Source: JBOHER01 sp050701115 (GTDB lineage Bacteria > Actinomycetota > Actinomycetes > Mycobacteriales > Pseudonocardiaceae). Taken from it: a DNA stretch of 60,873 nucleotides. A program made the position numbers and the translations under genes. Shown here piece after piece: positions 52,609-60,011 of the stretch; the first letter of the stretch is position 1, and every line of letters begins with the position of its first letter. The stretch spans positions 1-60,873 of the forward strand of contig JBOHER010000435.1 in the NCBI GenBank assembly GCA_050701115.1. The letters run 5' to 3'. The notes under the pieces are model-generated. The model made no database searches. It saw only the letters and a list, made by a program, of their open reading frames with translations, and had not been told where the DNA came from.

Positions 52609-53040
52609 ATGCGCAAGACCCTTGTCGCCGCGATGCTGGCGGCACCCGTCCTGGCGCTCGCCGGATGCGGGGAGCAGGCGAACCAGGACGCCTCCCACGG
52701 CGACCATCCACCCGCCGCCACCTCCGCCCCGGCGAGTCCTGCCGCTCCGGCCACCGAGACGGAGCAGGCCGAGCAAGACGATGTCCAGCGGTTCACCGTC
52801 GAGGGCGGCAAGCGGACCAAGGGGCCTGACCGGATCGAGGTCGGCGCCGGCGACACGGTCACCATCGAGGTGACCTCCGATACGGCCGATGAGTTGCACG
52901 TGCACGGCTACGACGAGGTGCTCGAACTGACTCCGGGCGAGCAGGCGACGCTGGAGTTCACCGCCGACATCCCCGGCGTGTTCGAGATCGAACTGCACGG
53001 CAGCGGTGGCCTGGTGGCCCAGCTTCGAGTGACCCAGTGA
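52609..53040 (+). CDS. Cupredoxin-like lipoprotein
   Basis: A 143-aa predicted lipoprotein with lipobox LAGC, then a His/Pro/Ala-rich linker (ASHGDHPPAA), then a cupredoxin-like beta-sandwich (IEVGAGDTVTIEVTSDTADE, ELHVHGYDEVLELTPGEQ). The classical type 1 copper Cys/Met set is not visible; only His in LHVHGYD and LHGSGG could bind Cu. The start ATG at 52609 follows AAAGGGGA. It lies 53 bp after the hydrolase and just before the polytopic protein. A role in copper handling is inferred from fold and neighbour. Confidence 0.82.
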   Translation: MRKTLVAAMLAAPVLALAGCGEQANQDASHGDHPPAATSAPASPAAPATETEQAEQDDVQRFTVEGGKRTKGPDRIEVGAGDTVTIEVTSDTADELHVHGYDEVLELTPGEQATLEFTADIPGVFEIELHGSGGLVAQLRVTQ

Positions 53041-53050
53041 CGGTGATCTG

Positions 53051-54385
53051 GTGATTCTCGCGCACGGGCTCGGCGGCCGATCCGACCTGCCTGTTCCGCT
53101 GTGGCTGGCGCTGTACGCGGGTGCCGCCGCGGTGCTGGTGTCGTTCTTCGCGCTGGCCGCGCTGTGGACGACGCCGAAACTGCGCGGGGCACAGGGTGGC
53201 GTCGCGCTGCCTGGGGGGTTCGAGCGGATCGCCGACGCTCGGGCCAGCCGGATCGGCCTGCGGATCGTCGGATTGCTGCTGCTCGGGTTGCTGCTCGCCA
53301 CCGCGTGGTCGGGCACCGACAGCTCATCGACCAACCCCGCGGCGACCTGGTTCTATGTGTGGTTCTGGGTGGCGCTGGTGCCGCTGTCGTTGCTGGCGGG
53401 CCCGATCTGGCGGCTGCTCAACCCGTTGCGCACGCTGGCGGCGGGCGTGCGTGCGCTGCCGCCGCTGCGACCGGGTGGTGCGTGGTCGCGTCCACTGCCG
53501 CAGCGCATCGGTTACCTGCCCGCGATCGCCGGGTTGGTGGCCTTCCTGTGGCTCGAACTCGTCTACGACCACTCCGACTCGCCACGGGCGATCGCGGTCT
53601 TCGTGACGGTGTACGCGGCAGTGCACGTTGTGGCCGGCGCGGTGTATGGGCCGCGCTGGTTCGCCCACGGCGACGCCTTCGAGGTGTACTTCGGCCTGGT
53701 CGCCTGCCTGTCCCCGGTGGGGCGGCAAGAGGGCGGCAGGCTGGTGCTGCGCAATCCGCTGGACGGGCTGCTCACGGTCGAGCGGTCGGCGGGCTTGACC
53801 CCGCTGGTGCTCGTCGTGCTCGGTTCGACGGCCTTCGACGGGCTCACCCGGCTGCCGATCTGGATCGACCTCACCCGGGACGTCGACGGTCTGGCGTCGG
53901 CGCTGCTCGGCACCGCGGGGCTGGCCGCCGCCATCGGAGCGATCTCGGTCATCTACCTGGGTGGAATCTGGCTGACCCGTCCCTACCTGCGCAAGTCCGT
54001 CGACGGGGGGCCGGTCGATCCGTACGGTTCGTTCGCGCACGCGCTGATCCCGATCATGATCGGCTACACCGTCGCGCACTACTTCTCGTTCGCGGTGTTC
54101 GAGGGTCAGCCAGGGGTGTTCCTGGCGTCCGACCCGTTCGCCCTCGGCTGGGATCTGTTCGGCACCGCGGGCCGGTCGATCGACTACACCCTGGTGTCGA
54201 CCACGACCATCGCATTGGTGCAGGTGGCGGGCATCGTGATCGGTCACATCCTCGGGGTCACCTCGGCGCACGACAAGGCGATCGGCATCGTGCGGCGAAA
54301 GTATGTGAAGGTAGGGCAGTACCCCATGCTCGCCGTGATGGTCGCCTACACCGCGACGGGCATCGCCCTGGTCGCGGGAGCGTGA
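53051..54385 (+). CDS. Polytopic membrane protein (about 10 helices)
   Basis: A 444-aa hydrophobic protein of unknown function. Segments include LYAGAAAVLVSFFALAALW, IVGLLLLGLLLATAW and TWFYVWFWVALVPLSLLAG. Conserved-looking charged or His residues lie at FAHGDAFEVYFG, TVAHYFSFAVF and VIGHILGVTSAHDKA. It starts at GTG 53051, 10 bp after the cupredoxin gene, and is followed 6 bp later by a small acidic protein. The three probably form one membrane unit. I do not recognise a named family. Confidence 0.78.
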   Translation: MILAHGLGGRSDLPVPLWLALYAGAAAVLVSFFALAALWTTPKLRGAQGGVALPGGFERIADARASRIGLRIVGLLLLGLLLATAWSGTDSSSTNPAATWFYVWFWVALVPLSLLAGPIWRLLNPLRTLAAGVRALPPLRPGGAWSRPLPQRIGYLPAIAGLVAFLWLELVYDHSDSPRAIAVFVTVYAAVHVVAGAVYGPRWFAHGDAFEVYFGLVACLSPVGRQEGGRLVLRNPLDGLLTVERSAGLTPLVLVVLGSTAFDGLTRLPIWIDLTRDVDGLASALLGTAGLAAAIGAISVIYLGGIWLTRPYLRKSVDGGPVDPYGSFAHALIPIMIGYTVAHYFSFAVFEGQPGVFLASDPFALGWDLFGTAGRSIDYTLVSTTTIALVQVAGIVIGHILGVTSAHDKAIGIVRRKYVKVGQYPMLAVMVAYTATGIALVAGA

Positions 54386-54391
54386 CGCACG

Positions 54392-54562
54392 ATGTCGTTG
54401 GCGGCGCGGGTTGTGATGATGCACCAAGGCGGCTGGGACGAGATCACGCTCGTCGTCGGCCCCCTGGTGATCATCGCCGTGCTGATCATCGTGGCGCGCA
54501 AGCAGGTACCCGTCGACGGTGAGGACGACGACGAGGAGGACGACGACGAGGACGACCGCTAA
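54392..54562 (+). CDS. Small membrane protein with acidic tail (56 aa)
   Basis: A 56-aa protein with one helix (LVVGPLVIIAVLIIVARK) and a C-terminal tail of Asp/Glu (GEDDDEEDDDEDDR). The ATG at 54392 follows the polytopic protein by 6 bp. The acidic tail could bind cations. Its stop TAA overlaps the convergent TetR stop (54559-54562). Too short for most ORF callers, but position and sequence argue that it is real. Confidence 0.7.
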   Translation: MSLAARVVMMHQGGWDEITLVVGPLVIIAVLIIVARKQVPVDGEDDDEEDDDEDDR

Positions 54563-55206
54563 TGCTGCAGGGGGAAGCCCGCGCCGATGCCGCGCCAGGC
54601 AAGCGTGGCGATCAGGGCGACCGCTTCGTCCCGGTCGATCGTGTTGGGGTTCTCCAGCCAGTACCGGGCGCTGACCTGGCTGAGGCCGACCAAGCCGGAG
54701 GCCAGCAGCCGTGCCCGGTCGGGATCGAGTCCGGCGTCCGCGGTGATCGTTTCCGTGATGGCGTCGACGTTCGCCGCCGTCGCCCGTTCCACCGCTCGCT
54801 GCACGTCGGGTTCGCCCCGCAGATCGGATTCGAACACCATGCGGAACGCGCCGGTGTCGGCGTTGACGAAGTCGTAGAACGCCCCGACAGCCGCCTTCAC
54901 CCGCTGCTTGTTGTCGGTGGTGGATTCCAGCGCCCGCTTGACGCCTGCCACCAACTCGTCGACGTGACTTTCCAGCAGCGCGATGTAGAGCTCGAGTTTG
55001 CCCGGGAAATGTTGGTAGAGCACCGGCTTGGACACCCCGGCGTGCTCGGCGATCTCGTCCATGGCCGCCGCGTGGTAGCCGTTGGCCGAGAAAATGTCCT
55101 GGGCGGCGGCCAGCAACTGGGCACGGCGCTTCGACCGGGGCAGTCGTACGCCGCGGGCGAACTGGCCCAGTCTTGCGGCACCGGTCAAACGTGCCACCTC
55201 GGTCAT
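54559..55206 (-). CDS. TetR family transcriptional regulator
   Basis: A 215-aa TetR regulator. The HTH is AAAQDIFSANGYHAAAMDEI followed by AEHAGVSKPVLYQHFPGKLE. The effector domain ends with LATLAWRGIGAGFPLQH. I choose ATG 55206, with GGAGG 5 nt upstream; an ATG at 55267 next to the palindrome at 55270-55281 would add 20 residues. It faces the cupredoxin/polytopic set convergently and the hydrolase divergently, either of which may be its target. Confidence 0.9.
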   Translation of the reverse strand: MTEVARLTGAARLGQFARGVRLPRSKRRAQLLAAAQDIFSANGYHAAAMDEIAEHAGVSKPVLYQHFPGKLELYIALLESHVDELVAGVKRALESTTDNKQRVKAAVGAFYDFVNADTGAFRMVFESDLRGEPDVQRAVERATAANVDAITETITADAGLDPDRARLLASGLVGLSQVSARYWLENPNTIDRDEAVALIATLAWRGIGAGFPLQH

Positions 55207-55269
55207 GCGTCCTCCGTGTTCTGCGCGGCCAACGGCAGGGGGTCGCCCTCGATCGGTCAAGGTTGACAT

Positions 55270-55281
55270 TACCGGGCGGTA
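55270..55281. promoter_or_regulatory. Putative TetR operator TACCG-GG-CGGTA
   Basis: A perfect 5-2-5 inverted repeat between the TetR gene and the divergent hydrolase, similar in style to other TetR operators. Confidence 0.6.
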
Positions 55282-55354
55282 GCCCCTGCCCGGCAAGGTC
55301 TGCGTGGTAATGCTGTCATGAGCGCACCAGAGCTGGATGCGGCATCCTGGTCAG

Positions 55355-56356
55355 ATGACAGACACTCGGCGCGACCAGAGCGAACACCTGCTGCCCGGTC
55401 AGTTGCCTGCGCCGAAGGCCGAACTCCCCCCGCTGGACGAGTCGCAGCCGCCGTGGCAGGGCCGGGTGGAGACGGTGGGCGGGCTGCGCGTGCACGTGCG
55501 CAGGTCCGATCCTTCGGCCACCCCGCAGAACGCACCCACCGCCGTCTACGTGCACGGACTCGGCGGATCCTCGACCAACTGGACCGATCTCGGTGCCCAA
55601 CTGGCGCCGTGGGCGAGCGGCATCGCCCTCGACCTGCCCGGCTTCGGATTCAGTGAGCCCGATCGCGATTTCGATTTCAGCCTTGCCGCTCAGGTCGCGG
55701 CGCTGGAACGGTACGTGGCCGGGCTGGACGTCGGTCCGGTGCACCTGCTCGGCAACTCGATGGGCGGGGCGATCTCGGCCCTGTTCGCGGCCCGCAGGCC
55801 GGACCTGGTTCGCACGTTGACGCTGATCTCGCCCGCGGTGCCGGACCTCCGGCCCGATCCGCGGCGGTTGTCCGACCCCAGGATGGCGCTGGCCTTCCTG
55901 CCGCTGGTCGGTCCACGCGCGCGGAGGCAACTGGCCGCGCTCACCCCTCGGCAGCGCGCCCAGCAGGTCATCGAACTGTGTTTCGCCGATCCCAGCGCGT
56001 TCCCGCAGCGGCGACTGGACGAACTCGCCGAGGAGCATGGCGCCCGGATGGCGCTGAAGTGGGCGACGCCCGCGCTCGCCCGCAGCACAGTGCAGATCTT
56101 CCGGACCTGGCTCACGCCCGGCGGCGGTTCCTTGTGGTCGGTGCTGCCCGGGATCACCGCGCCCACGCTGGTCATCTGGGGCACCGAGGACAAGGTGGTA
56201 TCCGTACGGAAGGCGGAACGTGCCGCGAAGGCCCTGCCCAACGGGCGGTTGCTCGTGCTGCCACGGACCGGCCACGTCGCCCAGATGGAGCGACCCGCCG
56301 AGGTGGCTCGGGCCGTGCTCGGCATGTGGCACGCGGTCGAGGACGGTCGTTGGTGA
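55355..56356 (+). CDS. Alpha/beta hydrolase
   Basis: A 333-aa hydrolase: oxyanion loop YVHGLGGSSTNW, nucleophile VHLLGNSMGGAISA, acid IWGTEDKVVSV and His PRTGHVAQMERP. The N-terminal 50 residues are a hydrophilic extension. It resembles lipase/esterase or haloalkane dehalogenase-like enzymes but no specific activity is clear. The ATG at 55355 is preferred over the upstream in-frame codon at 55337. It is divergent from the TetR gene, so it may be regulated by it. Confidence 0.9.
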   Translation: MTDTRRDQSEHLLPGQLPAPKAELPPLDESQPPWQGRVETVGGLRVHVRRSDPSATPQNAPTAVYVHGLGGSSTNWTDLGAQLAPWASGIALDLPGFGFSEPDRDFDFSLAAQVAALERYVAGLDVGPVHLLGNSMGGAISALFAARRPDLVRTLTLISPAVPDLRPDPRRLSDPRMALAFLPLVGPRARRQLAALTPRQRAQQVIELCFADPSAFPQRRLDELAEEHGARMALKWATPALARSTVQIFRTWLTPGGGSLWSVLPGITAPTLVIWGTEDKVVSVRKAERAAKALPNGRLLVLPRTGHVAQMERPAEVARAVLGMWHAVEDGRW

Positions 56357-56423
56357 TGTTCGCTGTGCTGCCTGCCCCGCCGGTCGACGAGGTCAAACGC
56401 GTCGGATATGGCAGGCTGGAGGC

Positions 56424-57605
56424 GTGAATCGGGCAGCCAGCGGAGCACGCGGCGACCGGCAGCGTACGCCCCATTCGGCGACGTCCCGGCGCTCGTTCGA
56501 CGCCGGTGTGGGCGCGGGCACGCGGGCCGCGGATCGTCGTGGCGTCCCACGGCCCCGCATCCCTTCCCGGCTACCCGAGGATCGCTACCGGCCGGGTACC
56601 CGCCGAACCGGCGCCGAGCCGCTGCGCGCCTCGTGGCGTCCCCGCGCCGGACGGCCGCCCGCCGCTCCCGGCGGCGAGCCGGGCAATAACCGCAAGGCTC
56701 CTCCGTCCCGGCTGCGCCGTGTGGTCGGCACCTACGGCTGGCGCACCTACGCGTTGCCGATCCTGATGGTGCTGACCGTGATCGTCGTGTTCGACACCGC
56801 TGGTGGTTCGGATGAGCCGCCACGGACCACAGGCCAGGCCCTGTCGGGGCCGTCGGCAGGCCGCAATGGTGGCCCGGCGGCCACCGGCGCCCCCGCGGCG
56901 ACCGAGAATCCCGCGCAGCCTGCCGACCTGAAGATCCCGACCGCGGAGTTGCCCGAGGGAGGCGACTTCACGCGGGAAGGCAAGGGCACCTGGCATGTCA
57001 TCGACGGCAAGGGCGAGAGGGCGGGCACCGGTGGCAAGGTCTACACCTACACCGTCGAGGTCGAGGACGGCATCGATCAGGCCAGCTACGGCGGCGATGA
57101 CGCCTTCGCCGCGATGGTCGAGGCGACCCTGTCCGACTCGCGTGGCTGGATCGGCGATGGCAACGTGGCGTTCCAGCGGGTCGACGGCGACAAGGAGCCG
57201 GACTTCCGGATCAGCCTGACCACCCCTGAGACCGACCATCGGCCCGATGTCTGTGGCTACACCATCAAGTACGAAGCGTCCTGCTACCGGCGCAGCCTGA
57301 ATCGAGTGGTGATCAATTTGGCTCGGTGGGTGCGCGGTGCGGCGGCCTTCAATGCCGATCTCGGCAGCTACCGGCAGTACGCCATCAACCATGAGGTGGG
57401 GCACGTGCTGGGCAACGGTCACGTCGGGTGCCCCAAGGACGACGCGCTCGCTCCGGTGATGATGCAGCAGAGCTTCGGGGTGTCCAACAACTACGTCGCC
57501 AAGCTGAACAAGGCCGACCCCGGCAACTATGGCGCGGTGCCGCGGGACGGCAAGACGTGTAAGCCCAATGCGTGGCCCAACCCGGATGTGCAGCCGCCCG
57601 GCTGA
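56424..57605 (+). CDS. DUF3152 metzincin-like protein
   Basis: A 393-aa membrane-anchored protein. A long Arg/Pro-rich cytoplasmic N-terminus (about 120 residues) and one helix (LPILMVLTVIVVFDTAG) lead to an outer domain with AINHEVGHVLGNGH, the HExxHxxGxxH-like zinc motif of metzincins (His-Glu-x2-His intact), a structure shared by DUF3152 (Rv3207c-like). Two Cys pairs (DVCGYTIKYEASC and GHVGC/KTC) may be disulfides. A protease activity is likely by motif. The start GTG at 56424 is tentative: GGAGG lies only 1-2 nt away. Confidence 0.88.
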   Translation: MNRAASGARGDRQRTPHSATSRRSFDAGVGAGTRAADRRGVPRPRIPSRLPEDRYRPGTRRTGAEPLRASWRPRAGRPPAAPGGEPGNNRKAPPSRLRRVVGTYGWRTYALPILMVLTVIVVFDTAGGSDEPPRTTGQALSGPSAGRNGGPAATGAPAATENPAQPADLKIPTAELPEGGDFTREGKGTWHVIDGKGERAGTGGKVYTYTVEVEDGIDQASYGGDDAFAAMVEATLSDSRGWIGDGNVAFQRVDGDKEPDFRISLTTPETDHRPDVCGYTIKYEASCYRRSLNRVVINLARWVRGAAAFNADLGSYRQYAINHEVGHVLGNGHVGCPKDDALAPVMMQQSFGVSNNYVAKLNKADPGNYGAVPRDGKTCKPNAWPNPDVQPPG

Positions 57606-57611
57606 GCGGTC

Positions 57612-57636
57612 CGGGCGTCCAGCATGTGGACGCCCG
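57612..57636 (+). terminator. Hairpin terminator after the DUF3152 gene
   Basis: Perfect 10-bp arms CGGGCGTCCA (57612-57621) and TGGACGCCCG (57627-57636) with a 5-nt loop, 7 bp after the stop. No U-tract. Confidence 0.7.
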
Positions 57637-57729
57637 CAGCATGATGTGGACAACGGAACAGGTTCCGCTGTGTCGTTGTTGTGGATACTGGAAGGTGCTG
57701 GAAGATCGCGCTATGTGGATGGAGCTGCA

Positions 57730-58908
57730 ATGTCAGGGACGCTGCCGCCGCTCGTTGAGCCGGCTGACGAGCTCACCAAGGAAGAGGTGGCTCGCTACAG
57801 CCGTCACTTGATCATCCCGGACGTGGGTGTTGACGGGCAGAAGCGGCTGAAGAACGCCAAGGTCCTCGTGATCGGTGCCGGTGGCCTTGGCAGCCCGGCG
57901 CTGCTCTACCTGGCCGCAGCCGGTGTCGGCACCCTCGGCGTGATCGACTTCGATGTCGTCGACGAGTCCAATCTGCAGCGCCAGGTCATCCACGGGCAGT
58001 CCGATATCGGCAAGCTCAAGGCGGTCTCGGCCAGGGAGTCCGTCGCCGAGATCAACCCGTTCGTCAACGTCATCACCCACACCGAGCAGCTGACCGCGGA
58101 CAATGCGCTTGACGTTCTGGGTGGTTACGACCTGATCCTGGACGGCACGGACAACTTCGCCACCAGGTACCTGGTCAACGACGCCGCGGTGATCCTGGGC
58201 AAGCCCTACGTGTGGGGTTCGATCTTCAGGTTCGAGGGCCAGGTCAGCGTGTTCTGGGAGGACGCGCCGAACGGCAAGGGCCTGAACTACCGCGACCTCT
58301 ACCCCGAGCCGCCACCACCCGGCATGGTGCCCTCCTGCGCCGAGGGCGGGGTGCTCGGCGTGCTGTGTGCGTCCATCGGTTCGATCATGGTCAACGAGGC
58401 GATCAAGCTGCTCACCGGTATCGGCGATCCGCTGCTGGGCCGGTTGATCAGCTACGACGCGCTGGAGATGCGCTATCGCGAGGTCAAGATCCGCAAGGAC
58501 CCGGACACGCCGAAGATCACCGAGCTGATCGACTACGAGTCGTTCTGCGGTGTGGTGTCCGACGAGGCCTCGATCGCGGCGGCGAACAGCACCATCACGC
58601 CCGCTGAGCTCAAGGCGCTGTTCGACTCCGGCAAGGACTTCCAGCTGATCGACGTCCGTGAGCCGCACGAGTACGAGATCGTCAAGATCGAGGGCTCAAC
58701 GCTGATCCCCAAGGACCGGATCCTCTCCGGCGAGGCGCTCTCCGAACTGCCGCAGGACAAGCAGATCGTGCTGCACTGCAAGTCGGGTGCCCGTTCGGCC
58801 GAGGCGCTGGCCGCCCTGCACTCGGCGGGCTTCAAGGATGCCACCCACCTCGGCGGCGGCGTGCTCGCCTGGGCCAAGCAGATCGACCCGAGCCTGCCGA
58901 CCTACTGA
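57730..58908 (+). CDS. moeZ: Adenylyltransferase/sulfurtransferase MoeZ
   Basis: A 392-aa two-domain protein. The N-terminal ThiF/MoeB domain has VLVIGAGGLGSPALLYLA and the adenylylation Arg region NLQRQVIHGQSDIG. The C-terminal rhodanese domain ends with the active-site loop LHCKSGARSAEALA, whose Cys carries persulfide. It activates small sulfur carriers for molybdopterin and thio-cofactor synthesis. The neighbouring nitrate reductase is a plausible consumer. Start ATG 57730. Confidence 0.94.
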   Translation: MSGTLPPLVEPADELTKEEVARYSRHLIIPDVGVDGQKRLKNAKVLVIGAGGLGSPALLYLAAAGVGTLGVIDFDVVDESNLQRQVIHGQSDIGKLKAVSARESVAEINPFVNVITHTEQLTADNALDVLGGYDLILDGTDNFATRYLVNDAAVILGKPYVWGSIFRFEGQVSVFWEDAPNGKGLNYRDLYPEPPPPGMVPSCAEGGVLGVLCASIGSIMVNEAIKLLTGIGDPLLGRLISYDALEMRYREVKIRKDPDTPKITELIDYESFCGVVSDEASIAAANSTITPAELKALFDSGKDFQLIDVREPHEYEIVKIEGSTLIPKDRILSGEALSELPQDKQIVLHCKSGARSAEALAALHSAGFKDATHLGGGVLAWAKQIDPSLPTY

Positions 58909-58918
58909 CGCTGCAAGA

Positions 58919-58990
58919 CGCTTTCAGTGCACTGGGTGCACTGAAAGCGCCTTTCAGCGCATTGAACGCACTGAAAGCGTCTTTCAGCGC
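58919..58990. repeat. Compound hairpin array of CTTTCAGTGCA units
   Basis: A perfect stem CGCTTTCAGTGCA-CTGGG-TGCACTGAAAGCG (58919-58949) is followed by a second, imperfect one (58951-58977), then a further half-unit CTTTCAGCGC (58981-58990). It starts 10 bp after the MoeZ stop. Confidence 0.85.
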
Positions 58991-59026
58991 CCCCGGGGCG
59001 GTCACCTGGTCGGGTAACGTTCGGCT

Positions 59027-59839
59027 GTGCCCAAGACCCTCGAGCGCCCGCAGCCACATGTCTGCTCGGCCTTCGGCATCAACCCCGACACCTTGGAGCC
59101 GCTGCCCACCGAGCGGGGATGGCGCAGCGGCCCGGTGGTGCTCAGGCCGGTGACCGACAAGACGGAAGCCACCTGGGTGACCAGGAGCCTGAGCCGGATC
59201 TCGGTGCCCGGCCTCCGGATCGTGGTACCGGCGCGGTCGACCGACGGACGTCAGATCGTCGGCGGATGGATGGCCTACCGCACTCCCGAGGGCACGGCTG
59301 CCCGCGACGCGGAGCCCGCCCGATTCGACGACCTCGTACTCACCTCGGTCAAGCTGCATCAGGCGCTGGCCGGCCTCCCTCGGCCGGGCTTCATCGCCAA
59401 GCGCACCGACCCGGTGGCCGTCGCCGACCGTATCGCCTGGGGCGAGCAGGAAGGCGAACTGGACGAGACCAGGGGTGGCCGCTGGTTCGAGATCCTCGCC
59501 GGATCGGCCAAGCCGGTTTCGCTGCCCGACCAAGTCGTGCACGGCAACCTCTATCGGAGTGTGCGGTTCGCGGATGGTGCGCCATCGCTGGTGCTGGATT
59601 TCCATCCGTACTACCGGCCCGCGGAGTGGGGGAGCGCGCTGTCCGTCGTCGACGCGATCGCGATCGGCGGGGCGGACGGGACGCTCATCGAGCGCTGGTC
59701 GCACCTGCCCTGCTGGTCGCAGATGCTGCTGCGCGCCATGCTGTTCCGGCTGGCGGCGCACGCAGTGGACCCCGATGCGGACGCTGAGGCACTCGAGGGC
59801 CTGCGCAGGGCTGCGGGCATCGTCAGCGAGTTCGGGTAG
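59027..59839 (+). CDS. TIGR02569 family protein
   Basis: A 270-aa actinobacterial protein (Rv3205c-like). It begins with HVCSAFGINPDTLEPLPTER, then GWRSGPVVLRPVTDKTEATW, VHGNLYRSVRFADG and SLVLDFHPYYRPAEWG. The pattern HGNLYRSVRF...LDFHPYYRP looks like an aminoglycoside-phosphotransferase/protein-kinase-like fold with an altered catalytic site. No function is known to me. The GTG start at 59027 lies after the compound hairpin array. A hairpin follows the stop. Confidence 0.85.
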   Translation: MPKTLERPQPHVCSAFGINPDTLEPLPTERGWRSGPVVLRPVTDKTEATWVTRSLSRISVPGLRIVVPARSTDGRQIVGGWMAYRTPEGTAARDAEPARFDDLVLTSVKLHQALAGLPRPGFIAKRTDPVAVADRIAWGEQEGELDETRGGRWFEILAGSAKPVSLPDQVVHGNLYRSVRFADGAPSLVLDFHPYYRPAEWGSALSVVDAIAIGGADGTLIERWSHLPCWSQMLLRAMLFRLAAHAVDPDADAEALEGLRRAAGIVSEFG

Positions 59840-59842
59840 CCG

Positions 59843-59864
59843 CACTGTGTTCGGCCACACAGTG
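59843..59864 (+). terminator. Hairpin after the TIGR02569 gene
   Basis: CACTGTGT-TCGGCC-ACACAGTG (59843-59864): perfect 8-bp arms with a 6-nt loop, 3 bp after the stop. Confidence 0.65.
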
Positions 59865-59930
59865 TGACGAGCGATATTCACCCCGACAACAGCGCCTTCA
59901 CCTGCGCGTTTGTCGCCGCGGGCAGGCAAC

Positions 59931-59946
59931 GTCAAATGCCTGAAAC
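59931..59946 (+). promoter_or_regulatory. Candidate GlnR box upstream of nitrate reductase
   Basis: GTCAA-N6-GAAAC (59931-59946) approximates the actinobacterial GlnR half-site pair gTnAc-N6-GaAAc, 65 bp before the nitrate reductase start. Only one pair is visible, with one mismatch. Confidence 0.35.
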
Positions 59947-60011
59947 ATTCCGACCCCTGCCAGTAACACCGCGTACTTACCTTCATATAGGGAACTCGGA
60001 GGTAGTAGAAC

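Noticed and set aside
58919..58990. Possible CRISPR or attachment site
   Set aside because: The repeats are palindromic halves without unique spacers, and there is no integrase or tRNA nearby.
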